Shown here: positions 24,281 to 31,498 of the stretch, piece after piece
How the letters are laid out: every line of letters starts with the position of its first letter
Position numbering within the stretch: position 1 is the stretch's first letter
Assembly (NCBI GenBank): GCA_009779515.1
Contig: WREE01000002.1
Location: forward strand, 1 to 31,708
Length of the DNA stretch: 31,708 bases
Direction: 5' to 3'
Source: Symbiobacteriaceae bacterium
GTDB lineage: Bacteria > Bacillota > JAAYKD01 > WRDA01
Translations under genes and position numbers: made by a program
The notes under the pieces: generated by a model
Told to the model about the DNA's origin: nothing
The model's database searches: none
The model's input: only the letters and a program-made list of their open reading frames with translations

Positions 24281-24355
24281 GGGATACTAGCTCAGGGGTA
24301 GAGCACCCGCCTTTTAAGCGGGGTGTCGATGGTTCGATCCCATCGTATCCCACCA
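24281..24355 (+). tRNA. tRNA-Lys (anticodon TTT)
   Basis: Full cloverleaf: acceptor GGGATAC/GTATCCC, D arm GCTC/GAGC, anticodon stem CCCGC/GCGGG with loop CTTTTAA, T arm GATGG/CCATC with TTCGATC. CCA is encoded. Confidence 0.97.
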
Positions 24356-24380
24356 AGTTTATTATCAAATAGGGCGTAGT

Positions 24381-24408
24381 CCCCTGGCTTTAGCCAGGGG
24401 AGCTGTCA
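24381..24408. repeat. Solitary IS605-type right-end hairpin (relic)
   Basis: CCCCTGGC (24381-24388), loop TTTA, GCCAGGGG (24393-24400), then AGCTGTCA ending at 24408. The layout (hairpin, eight bases, ending GTCA) matches the right end of the insertion sequence at 11957-11986. No transposase gene is near, so it may be an end left by excision or a non-autonomous palindrome. Confidence 0.5.
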
Positions 24409-24413
24409 CATAG

Positions 24414-24448
24414 AAGCGGTGTCGAAACATGGAGTTTCGGCACCGCTT
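24414..24448 (+). terminator. Terminator-like hairpin after tRNA-Lys
   Basis: AAGCGGTGTCGAAAC (24414-24428) pairs with GTTTCGGCACCGCTT (24434-24448), with one T-G pair and a five-base loop. The T-run is short. The related hairpin at 27508 stands the same distance after tRNA-Val and differs by paired substitutions. Confidence 0.7.
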
Positions 24449-24470
24449 TTGGATGTAACACCACCTCGCC

Positions 24471-24523
24471 AAAATATATTTTGTGTGGCTAAAGGAATTT
24501 AACGAGGGACACGGAAGTTTAAC
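24471..24523 (+). repeat. 53-nt repeated leader element, copy 1
   Basis: It begins AAAATATATTTTG and ends GGGACACGGAAGTTTAAC. A copy of identical length lies at 31423-31475. I count 44 of 53 identical positions without gaps. In this copy TGTGG (24484-24488) can pair with CCACA just after the element. It lies about 170 bases before pstB. The remaining 24524-24694 spacer has no feature I can name. A 63-codon open frame at 24483 looks accidental. Confidence 0.65.
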
Positions 24524-24694
24524 CACAGTCAGTTTCATTTTAATTTGCTTTAGCTTGTCGGAGAATAACAGTGAGGGTCAGGTTGTCATATGTACAGGTA
24601 ACCTATTAAAACTCTCTTTGCTTGGGTGGTGGGTGGTTGTCATGATAGCTGACGTAGGCTCCCAAGTTCGATAATAATATCCAGAGGTGATGAT

Positions 24695-25450
24695 GTGGCC
24701 AACAGGACTATTATCAAAGTAGAAGGGCTTAATCTCTTCTACGAAGAGCTACAGGCACTGAGCAATGTCAACTTAGACATTGCCGAAAAAGAGATCACAG
24801 CGTTTATTGGTCCCTCAGGCTGCGGAAAAACGACCTTCTTAAAGTGTATCAACCGCATGAACGACCTGGTGCCCGGTTGTGTGATCGAAGGCAAGATTTC
24901 CATTAACGACGTGGATATTTATGGAAACATCAATGTCGACATGTTAAGGAGAACAGTGGGTATGGTTTTTCAAAAGCCCAATGTTTTTCCCATGAGTGTT
25001 TACGACAACATCGCTTTTGCACCCCGGGGACATGGCACGAGGAAGAAAGCCGATCTCGATGCCCTGGTCATCGATTCGCTAACCAGAGCAGGTTTGTTCC
25101 AGGAAGTTAAAGACAGGTTACACAAACCGGCGGACGAACTGTCCCGAGGTCAGCAACAACGCTTATGTATCGCGAGAGCGTTAGCCATAGGCCCGGAGAT
25201 TATTCTCATGGACGAGCCTACCAGCGCGCTAGATCCCATCTCCGCCGAAATAATCGAGGGGCTGTGCCGAGAGTTAAAGGAAAATTATACTGTTTTATTA
25301 GTAACTCATAATATGCAACAAGCGGCGAGGGTTTCGGATAAAACGGCCTTCTTCCTGTTAGGGCAATGTTTGGAGTTTGGTGAAACCAGCCAGGTGTTTT
25401 CCCATCCCCAGAATGAAGAGTTCCAAAAATATATAAGCGGCAAGTTCTAA
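24695..25450 (+). CDS. pstB: Phosphate ABC transporter ATP-binding protein PstB
   Basis: 251 residues, the usual PstB length. It powers phosphate import with the permease encoded next. Walker A is GPSGCGKTT (K45); the PstB-typical INRMNDLVPG follows. The Q-loop segment is 'GMVFQKPNVFPMSVYDNIAF', Walker B is IILMDEPTSALDP, and the H-loop is LLVTHNMQQA. The ABC signature reads LSRGQQQR (149-156) instead of the usual LSGGQQQR, with Arg at position 151. GTG start at 24695, AGAGGTGA upstream. It is followed after 39 bases by a fused PstC-PstA permease. No pstS or phoU is present on either side, so the binding protein must be elsewhere. An alternative is a tungstate- or molybdate-type importer, but the PstB signatures are strong. 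Confidence 0.9.
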   Translation: MANRTIIKVEGLNLFYEELQALSNVNLDIAEKEITAFIGPSGCGKTTFLKCINRMNDLVPGCVIEGKISINDVDIYGNINVDMLRRTVGMVFQKPNVFPMSVYDNIAFAPRGHGTRKKADLDALVIDSLTRAGLFQEVKDRLHKPADELSRGQQQRLCIARALAIGPEIILMDEPTSALDPISAEIIEGLCRELKENYTVLLVTHNMQQAARVSDKTAFFLLGQCLEFGETSQVFSHPQNEEFQKYISGKF

Positions 25451-25489
25451 ACAGCTTTAAGGTTTGTCCTTTAGTGCATCAGAAAGTCG

Positions 25490-27289
25490 GTGATATTTAT
25501 CAACGGTATCTCTGCTAACCTAAAAAAAATATCTTTGCGGGAACGCTCCTCGGAGGGCGTCTTTGTGACAGCTGCTTTTTTCTCAGTGGTCACTATCGCA
25601 TCCATATTTGTTTTTTTAACCAGCGGGAGCTTCATGGCTATCCGCAAAATAGGTTTCCTGGAGTTTATCTTTGGTCCTGCCTGGAACAGCAATCCCAGCG
25701 ATACTCTGGTGGGAGAAATCGCCGGTAGTTACGGTATATTGCCCCTCATTGTCTCAACCTTTGCCAGTGCTATTGGTGCCTTAATTGTGGGCGGGGTTAT
25801 AGGTTTCTTTACCGGGGTATATCTGGCACGTTTTTGTTCGAAAAAAACCAGCCCTTACATAAGCCAACTGATCAATCTTCTGGCGGCAATTCCCTCCATT
25901 GTATATGGCTACTTTGGGATGATGATCGTCTTACCGCTGCTTAGTTATCTAAGTCCGACCGGGGAAAGCACCGGTACACTTGCTCTCTCGATAGTCTTAG
26001 GGCTGATGATAGTTCCCACGGTTACGGCGCTGACCAAATCGAGCCTGGAAAACGTTGACGAGAGCTTGTACGAGTGCGCTGCGGCTTTAGGTCTGTCTCA
26101 CGATAAAGCTGTTTTTGCTATCGAAGTTCCTTCCGTCCAGAGAGGTGTCATGGCTGCTCTTCTGCTAGGGGTTGGTCGAGCCTTGGGTGAAACGTTGACC
26201 TCAGTAATGCTGGCGGGTAACAAGGTCAACTATCCTACAAGTTTGTTCCGCAGTATCCGAACGATTCCCGGTAATGTTGCCTTAGAGATCGATGGTGCCG
26301 GTGAACTGCAGTTGGGTGCCCTTATCGGATCCGCCCTGGTCTTATTTGTCTTGGTGCTAGTCGTTTTTGGCATGTATAATATTGTTAAAAATTCCAAGAA
26401 AAAACAGCAAGGACAGGGAATTTTCGCCAAGCTGTGGGCTAATACCGTAGCACGGTTTACTAAGGCGAGCAAAGTAGTAAGTATAGTATCGACAGGGATA
26501 ACGATTTTTGTGCTCTCTTCCATAGTTGTCCTGATCCTGTTAAATGGTGCACCTAATTTAGGTAGGCAGTTTCTTACTGGAACGTACAGCGGCGGGTACG
26601 ACACCATAGCTGCACCCATTGTGACCACGATGATGTACGTTCTTTTAACGGCATTAGTCTCGTTTCCTATCGGGGTTTGCACGGCGATATACCTGACGGA
26701 GTATACCAGCAGGCAAAAAAAAGGTAGGATCACAACCTTAATAGAAATAGCCATAGATACTCTCAGCGGTATCCCCAGCGTCATTGTCGGTCTCTTCGGC
26801 GTGGTGGTTTTTGCCGATATTTTAGGCATCGGGACATCCATATTAGCCGGTTGCCTGACCATATCTTTGATGATTATCCCGCTTACATCCCGCGCAACCC
26901 AAGAAGCTCTGCGGTTAGTCCCCGAGAGTTACCGCGAGGGTGCTTACGCCCTGGGGGTAGGTAAAGCGCGAACCACTTTCGAATTACTTTTCCCCTCGGC
27001 TATACCTGGTTTACTAACGATGGTAATATTAGCTGTAGGAAGAATGCTTTCCGATTCCGCAGCCGTCATGTTTACCATGGGTGGCGTCCTAGGGCCGTTA
27101 CCTACCGGATATCTGTCCCAAGGCTCAACCCTGTCTACGGCTATTTACGTGCTGGGCTACCAACACGAATACTACGGGGAAGCATACGCTACCGCCAGCA
27201 TCTTAATCATCATCGTTTTGTCGTTAAATTTACTGTCTACTTTTATCTTAAACCGTTTCCGGAGAAGCAGCCGGCTAAGAAAAGCGTAG
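25490..27289 (+). CDS. Fused phosphate permease PstC-PstA
   Basis: 599 residues, about twice a normal permease. Residues ~1-305 resemble PstC ('IFGPAWNSNPSDTLVGEIAG', 'LLAAIPSIVYGYFGMM', GVGRALGETL with the EAA-loop AALGLSHDKAVF). After a short basic linker (KNSKKKQQGQG), residues ~320-599 resemble PstA ('FLTGTYSGGYDTIAAPIVTT', 'DTLSGIPSVIVGLFGVVVFA', EGAYALGVGKARTTFELLFP). Each half has about six membrane segments and its own EAA loop, so one polypeptide could supply the whole pore for a PstB dimer. GTG start at 25490. It is not a sequence error in an obvious way, since the frame is continuous. No stop or ribosome site is seen between the halves. Confidence 0.88.
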   Translation: MIFINGISANLKKISLRERSSEGVFVTAAFFSVVTIASIFVFLTSGSFMAIRKIGFLEFIFGPAWNSNPSDTLVGEIAGSYGILPLIVSTFASAIGALIVGGVIGFFTGVYLARFCSKKTSPYISQLINLLAAIPSIVYGYFGMMIVLPLLSYLSPTGESTGTLALSIVLGLMIVPTVTALTKSSLENVDESLYECAAALGLSHDKAVFAIEVPSVQRGVMAALLLGVGRALGETLTSVMLAGNKVNYPTSLFRSIRTIPGNVALEIDGAGELQLGALIGSALVLFVLVLVVFGMYNIVKNSKKKQQGQGIFAKLWANTVARFTKASKVVSIVSTGITIFVLSSIVVLILLNGAPNLGRQFLTGTYSGGYDTIAAPIVTTMMYVLLTALVSFPIGVCTAIYLTEYTSRQKKGRITTLIEIAIDTLSGIPSVIVGLFGVVVFADILGIGTSILAGCLTISLMIIPLTSRATQEALRLVPESYREGAYALGVGKARTTFELLFPSAIPGLLTMVILAVGRMLSDSAAVMFTMGGVLGPLPTGYLSQGSTLSTAIYVLGYQHEYYGEAYATASILIIIVLSLNLLSTFILNRFRRSSRLRKA

Positions 27290-27374
27290 AGGGATTATTT
27301 TTACGGGTGAAGGAAGGAGATTGGTTTGTTCACGTAGAATGTCTCCTAGGCTTTGGGAATATTTTGTTCTTCTT

Positions 27375-27451
27375 GGGCGACTAGCTCAGTTGGTTAGAGC
27401 GCCTGCCTTACAAGCAGGAAGTCGGAGGTTCGAGTCCCTCGTCGCCCACCA
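27375..27451 (+). tRNA. tRNA-Val (anticodon TAC)
   Basis: Acceptor GGGCGAC/GTCGCCC, D arm GCTC/GAGC, anticodon stem CCTGC/GCAGG with loop CTTACAA, T arm GGAGG/CCCTC (one A-C mismatch) with TTCGAGT. CCA is encoded. It lies 85 bases after the permease gene, and no strong promoter of its own was found. Confidence 0.96.
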
Positions 27452-27507
27452 GCCGTAGGTTAAGCCCCGGCTCGCTACTTATTTTTAGGTTGTGAGCGAG
27501 GATTAAA

Positions 27508-27548
27508 AATAAGCGGTGCTGAAACCTGATGGTTCAGCACCGCTTATT
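27508..27548 (+). terminator. Terminator-like hairpin after tRNA-Val
   Basis: AATAAGCGGTGCTGAAACC (27508-27526, one A bulged) pairs with GGTTCAGCACCGCTTATT (27531-27548), loop TGAT. It begins 57 bases after the tRNA end. The hairpin after tRNA-Lys begins 59 bases after its tRNA and has the same core. Confidence 0.7.
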
Positions 27549-27612
27549 TATCGTGATGGCCAATTCATCTCCCGCTTTAGAAGCGGGTATCTTCTTGGCT
27601 TTCACGATAAAT
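27546..27612. repeat. 67-nt nested palindrome
   Basis: The outer arms ATTTATCGTGA (27546-27556) and TCACGATAAAT (27602-27612) are perfect. Next inside are GCCAA/TTGGC (27559-27563 with 27595-27599). After a 7x7 internal loop the tip is CCCGCTT-TAG-AAGCGGG (27571-27587). It overlaps the end of the preceding hairpin by three bases. It could be a non-autonomous, IS605-like palindromic element or a cruciform-forming site. Confidence 0.75.
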
Positions 27613-27615
27613 CCG

Positions 27616-27643
27616 TTGACAAAAAGAGCCCTTGGCTTATAAT
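27616..27643 (+). promoter_or_regulatory. Predicted promoter of a small RNA
   Basis: TTGACA (27616-27621) and TATAAT (27638-27643) have a 16-base spacer. The -10 box lies in the loop of a 10-bp palindrome (CCCTTGGCTT 27629-27638 with AAGCCAAGGG 27646-27655). Confidence 0.5.
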
Positions 27644-27649
27644 TAAAGC

Positions 27650-27746
27650 CAAGGGGCCGCTGTTCGAACGCCGTATGTGAGACAGTAGCCGACTGTGTTT
27701 GGTATAGGAAATGCTACCGCTCCACTAACCGGCGGCTATTTTTTTT
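27650..27746 (+). ncRNA. Candidate small RNA of about 97 nt ending in a T8 terminator
   Basis: It starts about seven bases after the predicted -10 box and ends at eight T (27739-27746) after a GC-rich 3' arm. Several stems compete: ACAGT/ACTGT with the loop AGCCG; TAGCCG with CGGCTA at the 3' end; GCCGC 27656-27660 with GCGGC 27732-27736; GGTA/TACC in the middle. I do not recognise it as a known RNA. It contains no open frame of note. The next gene is tRNA-Glu, ~170 bases on. The 27747-27913 spacer shows nothing else clear. Confidence 0.4.
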
Positions 27747-27913
27747 GTTTTCGCTGGTAAAAGAAGGAGATTAAGCTAATCTTGGAGAATACTTCTTCAG
27801 ACTTGGTAAGCAGCTTGGGTGTAATCCCTGTGTATGGCTGTTGCCCCTCGTCTTGCCGCATGCTTAGTTGCCTTGTGTGTTTTTAGCGCCATAGCGGTAT
27901 GTAAGCAAATTTT

Positions 27914-27988
27914 GGCCCCATTGTGAAGCGGTTAACACATCAGCCTCTCAAGCTGGAGTCACGGGTTCGAATCCCGTTGGGGTCACCA
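27914..27988 (+). tRNA. tRNA-Glu (anticodon CTC)
   Basis: Acceptor GGCCCCA/TGGGGTC (one G-T pair), anticodon stem TCAGC/GCTGG with loop CTCTCAA, T arm ACGGG/CCCGT with TTCGAAT. CCA is encoded. Confidence 0.94.
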
Positions 27989-28003
27989 CAAACTTTCCAA
28001 GAC

Positions 28004-28042
28004 GAACCCTGACAATCTTCGTGGTTGTCAGGGTTCTCTTTT
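28004..28042 (+). terminator. Rho-independent terminator of tRNA-Glu
   Basis: GAACCCTGACAA (28004-28015) and TTGTCAGGGTTC (28025-28036) form a perfect 12-bp stem with a nine-base loop, followed by TCTTTT. Confidence 0.9.
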
Positions 28043-28073
28043 ATGTTGAGCTCCTTAAGCCTGCTACTTATAC

Positions 28074-29873
28074 TTATTGTTTTACACCGTAAATCAGTTT
28101 ATGTATATTTTCATATACTTGCTGGAGATGGTGCGCTTGGTTTTGGAGCTCGGCAGCCTCGGCGGCAGATTCTTCGGAGATCGCCGCGCTGGATTGGGTG
28201 GCTTTTTCCATTTCGACCATGGCGATGTTTATCTGCTCTATACCCTTCGACTGCTCTTCGGATGCCACCGCTATATCGTTTAATAATTCGGCGGTTTTTT
28301 GCACCTTTTCGCCCACTTCGGTCATCATTCTGTTGACAATATCAGAATTTTCGACACTCTTTCCCGTGAGTGTCTTGTTATTGCGGACCATCACATCGGT
28401 GTCACTTGCCGATTGGGCGCTTTTTTGGGCTAAGGAACGCACTTCTTCGGCCACCACCATGAAGCTCCTGCCAGCTTCGCCGGCGCGAGTGGCTTCCACC
28501 GAGGCATTGAGGGAGAGTATGTTGGTTTGGAACGCTATATCCGAGATGGTGGATACGATCTTGCTGATCTCATCGGAGCTGGCACTTAGTTTATTCATGC
28601 TTTGCATAAGTTCAATATCACGCAGGGAAGCCTCGATCATGGTTTTACTGGCATCGTCGGTTAATTCCTTTGCCTGGAAGGTGTTTTCCACGGTTTGCCG
28701 GATCATCGCCGACGTCTCGTTCATAGCGGCTGAAGTTTCTTCGATGGACGCCGCTTGTTGTGAACTGGCGTCTGCCAGGGACGAAGAGGCCGACGCCAAC
28801 TGACCGGCTGACGCGCTGATGCTTTCGCTGGCTTGACGCAGCATTTCGGTAGCGTTGGTCAGCGGTCGGCTAACAAGACTGCGAATTTCAAAGTAAACGA
28901 TAAAGGTGGCTAAAAGCAAAATCAAGATTGAAATTGGAACCACTATGATTAGCACATTTATGATGGGTTGGGTTATGACGCTCTCGGGAATCACCGACAC
29001 CATTTTCCAACCGGTGGCGGCAAGGGTTCGGGAGGCGTAGTGTTGTTGAATACGGTTGGAATCCCTGTATGTATAGCCCCCGTCGGATATGGATATCTGT
29101 CGCCACAGGTTGGCATACGCCCCATTCCTAAATGTCTCGAAATTATTGAACTCCCCCTTGCTATTGGGGGCAAACGTTGCGTCTGGATGGATTAGGATAT
29201 CTCCGTTAGTGGCAAGGAGCATGGAATACCCAGAACCATCCAAGGTGGCGTTGAGGGTGATATTAAGCAAATCGGTCACAAATATATCCGAACCAATGAC
29301 CCCCATCAGCCGGCCATTGTTGATAACCGCACGTACTGCGGTTATACATAGCTCGCCGGTCTGGTCATCTACATAAGGGGCAGTGATATGAGAGCGAGAC
29401 GTGTCGGTCATAGCCAGCCTGTACCAACCACGTTCAGGTGCTCTCCATCCTCCCGCATAGTTGAATTGATATCCGCTGCCGCATACGGCAGTCCCGTCTA
29501 AAAAACCAAAGTATATCTCAAAATACGCCGCGTTGTCGTCAAGCACAGATTTTAAGAGAGGCCTGACCGTAGCAAGAACCTGATCCTCCAGACTTTCTGA
29601 GGCGTTGGCTTGATTTTCCGTCAAGATAGCGGCTAAATCATCCATTCTCGCAAAGATAGCGGCCATGGTATTGGTGTTAGCCAGTTGATGCGACAGCCAA
29701 CTGTCCAGCCTTTCCGCCTCATATAAGGTGCTCTTGTTTACCTTGTTCAGTGATTCCCGGATGATGACGTTGCCGGATATGGTTGTTGCGATACCCGCCG
29801 TTATGATTATTCCCAAGATAATAATGCACAACATGACGGCGATTAGTCTGAATCCAATCCCTTTCGTTTTCAT
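28074..29873 (-). CDS. Methyl-accepting chemotaxis protein with dCache_1 sensor
   Basis: 599 residues from ATG 29873 (GGGAGG upstream). The longer frame from 29915 lacks a box. TM1 is at about 9-31, with a periplasm-side dCache domain to ~300 and TM2 at ~305-330. A short HAMP-like stretch and a long coiled-coil signalling domain follow. Its tip is 'VVAEEVRSLAQKSAQSASDT', the CheA/CheW-binding hairpin. The sensor contains ERGWYRLA, then APYVDDQTGE about 17 residues later. This recalls the amino-acid-binding dCache_1 motif (R, W, Y and a downstream Asp), so the ligand may be an amino acid. There is no C-terminal CheR-tether pentapeptide. No che genes are nearby. Confidence 0.92.
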   Translation of the reverse strand: MKTKGIGFRLIAVMLCIIILGIIITAGIATTISGNVIIRESLNKVNKSTLYEAERLDSWLSHQLANTNTMAAIFARMDDLAAILTENQANASESLEDQVLATVRPLLKSVLDDNAAYFEIYFGFLDGTAVCGSGYQFNYAGGWRAPERGWYRLAMTDTSRSHITAPYVDDQTGELCITAVRAVINNGRLMGVIGSDIFVTDLLNITLNATLDGSGYSMLLATNGDILIHPDATFAPNSKGEFNNFETFRNGAYANLWRQISISDGGYTYRDSNRIQQHYASRTLAATGWKMVSVIPESVITQPIINVLIIVVPISILILLLATFIVYFEIRSLVSRPLTNATEMLRQASESISASAGQLASASSSLADASSQQAASIEETSAAMNETSAMIRQTVENTFQAKELTDDASKTMIEASLRDIELMQSMNKLSASSDEISKIVSTISDIAFQTNILSLNASVEATRAGEAGRSFMVVAEEVRSLAQKSAQSASDTDVMVRNNKTLTGKSVENSDIVNRMMTEVGEKVQKTAELLNDIAVASEEQSKGIEQINIAMVEMEKATQSSAAISEESAAEAAELQNQAHHLQQVYENIHKLIYGVKQ

Positions 29874-29905
29874 GACCGTTCCTCCCAGTTTGTGAATACA
29901 TAGAT

Positions 29906-29934
29906 ACTTTAGCACAAAATAAAAAATTGTTCAA
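29906..29934 (-). promoter_or_regulatory. Predicted chemoreceptor promoter
   Basis: On the minus strand, TTGAAC (29934-29929) and TAAAGT (29911-29906) are 17 bases apart and stand just upstream of the GGGAGG box. Each hexamer matches four of six consensus bases. No sigma-28-type GCCGATAA was seen. The rest of the 29874-30007 spacer is AT-rich and featureless. Confidence 0.45.
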
Positions 29935-30007
29935 CATTTATTATAGCAAAGGTAAACAGCTCGGGGTTCTGTGTTTCTTCCTTGCACCTCTGACTGAAGC
30001 CGAGAGC

Positions 30008-31255
30008 CTATTTTGCTTGGTGGTAATCCGGGGTGTAGCCTATCTCGGCAATTATCTCCTTTAACGCGCTAACCAGGCTGTCGATATCTTGTTCGTTATT
30101 GGCGTAATGGCAGGAGATACGAAAACCACCGACATACTCGGTAAAGCGCAAAGCGACATAGACGCGACGCGCCCAGAGGGCATGAAGAATGCGCTTCTCT
30201 ACCTCCAAGTCTTGGTATAGCCTGGCAATGACAATACCTGAACGATGCTCCTTGTCCCGGTGAGTTATAAGGGTGGCGCCTATCTTTTCCAGCTCATCCA
30301 TGGCGTATTCGGTAAGTGCCCACACTTGTTGCTGGATATTGGTAATGCCTACTTCGTTAATCAAAGCGAGAACTTCCCCCAAAGCTATGGCGCCACAGTA
30401 ATTCGCCGTGCCACCTATTTCAAAACGCCTGGCGGAATCGAGAAACTCCCAGCTTTTAGCTGCGGGTTGCGCCGGGTTTTCCCAATAATCGCCCCAGCCT
30501 TCTTCCGGCGGGAGACAGCTCAGATAACCAGCGTAGGCGGAATCCAACCCCTTCTGTGTCTCGCGGTTAATATAGAGGAGACCGGTGCCAAAAGGCGAGT
30601 TAAGCCATTTGTGCGCCCCGGCACATAAAAAGTCGCAGTGAAACTCCTTGACATCAATATTGAGCACTCCTAAATGCTGGACAGCATCGAGAACTAAAAA
30701 GATACCTTGGGCTTTACAGAACTCCCCCAGACCTTTTAAGTCCATAAGCCAGCCGTTACACCACTCCACACTGGAGATAACGATAAGGCGCGTTTGGGCG
30801 TCACATATATTAGCAAAATCTTCCACGTGAAAACGGTTATCTTCGGTCTTAAGGACGCGGATGGCAATATCTTTTTTCTTGGCCATGGTTGTCCAGGGCA
30901 AGGCAACTTGGATAAACTCCAGGTTAGTGATGACAATATTTTCGCCGGGATTAAGAGGGATGCTGGTAGCGGCGATATTCAAGCCGTGGGTGGTACTCTC
31001 CACCAAAGCGATTTCCTCAAGCTCCGCATTGAGCAGACGGGCAGCTTCCCGGTAAGCCTTTTCCCGCATACTATCCATGGCGACATGGTGCGCGCTGGAG
31101 CTTATTTCGTCCTGGCGAGCCGAGAAATCGGCGAACTCTTTAAGGGCGCGCACCGTTCTTTGGGGAGCGAAGCTGACGCAGGCGCTGTCTAAGAAGGTCA
31201 TAGTTTCCAGGACTGGCCATTCCTCTTGACGCAAACGGTTAAAATCATAGGGCAT
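30008..31255 (-). CDS. Class V aminotransferase (cysteine desulfurase / isopenicillin-N-epimerase-like)
   Basis: 415 residues, fold-I PLP enzyme. The N-terminal FLDSACVSFAPQ corresponds to the substrate loop, and STTHGLNIAA to the PLP-phosphate region. VLDAVQHLG carries the Asp and His/Gln that contact the ring. The Schiff-base lysine is K216 in 'CAGAHKWLNSPFGTGLLY'. This is the pattern of the SufS/NifS/CefD superfamily, but it has no obvious conserved reactive Cys of a true desulfurase near the C-terminus. 'FRISCHYANNEQDID' is the closest match and looks like the CefD/Csd-like group. Good AAAGGAG box before ATG 31255. It has no functional neighbours, so the substrate is unknown. Confidence 0.85.
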   Translation of the reverse strand: MPYDFNRLRQEEWPVLETMTFLDSACVSFAPQRTVRALKEFADFSARQDEISSSAHHVAMDSMREKAYREAARLLNAELEEIALVESTTHGLNIAATSIPLNPGENIVITNLEFIQVALPWTTMAKKKDIAIRVLKTEDNRFHVEDFANICDAQTRLIVISSVEWCNGWLMDLKGLGEFCKAQGIFLVLDAVQHLGVLNIDVKEFHCDFLCAGAHKWLNSPFGTGLLYINRETQKGLDSAYAGYLSCLPPEEGWGDYWENPAQPAAKSWEFLDSARRFEIGGTANYCGAIALGEVLALINEVGITNIQQQVWALTEYAMDELEKIGATLITHRDKEHRSGIVIARLYQDLEVEKRILHALWARRVYVALRFTEYVGGFRISCHYANNEQDIDSLVSALKEIIAEIGYTPDYHQAK

Positions 31256-31422
31256 ACAAGGAACTCCTTTCGACCATTAGCTGTTTTGGGGGCGACGCTG
31301 GCGGGGTGCTGTCTTGCTGCCAGCAACCATAGCTCCCGTTGCGGCATAATTCAACAGAAGCAGGCTTGTCTCCTACCAGGAAAACCTTTAACCCTTTGCC
31401 GTTATGTAAAAGTTTCCACTAT

Positions 31423-31475
31423 AAAATATATTTTGGGTTACGAAAGGATTCTCTCGCGGGACACGGAAGTTTAAC
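31423..31475 (+). repeat. 53-nt repeated leader element, copy 2
   Basis: Same length and ends as the element at 24471-24523 (AAAATATATTTTG ... GGGACACGGAAGTTTAAC). It ends 23 bases before the ATG at 31499, directly before an AAAGGAG box, so it would be in the leader of that gene. The rest of the 31256-31422 spacer shows only a small GCTGGC/GCCAGC inverted repeat and no gene I can support. Confidence 0.65.
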
Positions 31476-31498
31476 TATTGAAAGGAGTGAAGGTAATA

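Noticed and set aside
24483..24674. 63-codon open frame between tRNA-Lys and pstB
   Set aside because: It begins inside the repeated 53-nt element, lacks a ribosome site and its codon use is unlike that of the genes.
26230..26862. 210-residue open frame on the minus strand
   Set aside because: It lies opposite the fused permease gene. Its composition is a by-product of the membrane-protein codons.
27650..27746. Small RNA as 6S RNA, SRP RNA or a T-box leader
   Set aside because: I could not find the long open bubble of 6S RNA, the SRP GGAAG loop or the T-box GGTGG motif.
31226..31474. 82-codon open frame overlapping the aminotransferase start
   Set aside because: It overlaps a well-supported gene start on the other strand and runs through the repeated element, with no ribosome site.
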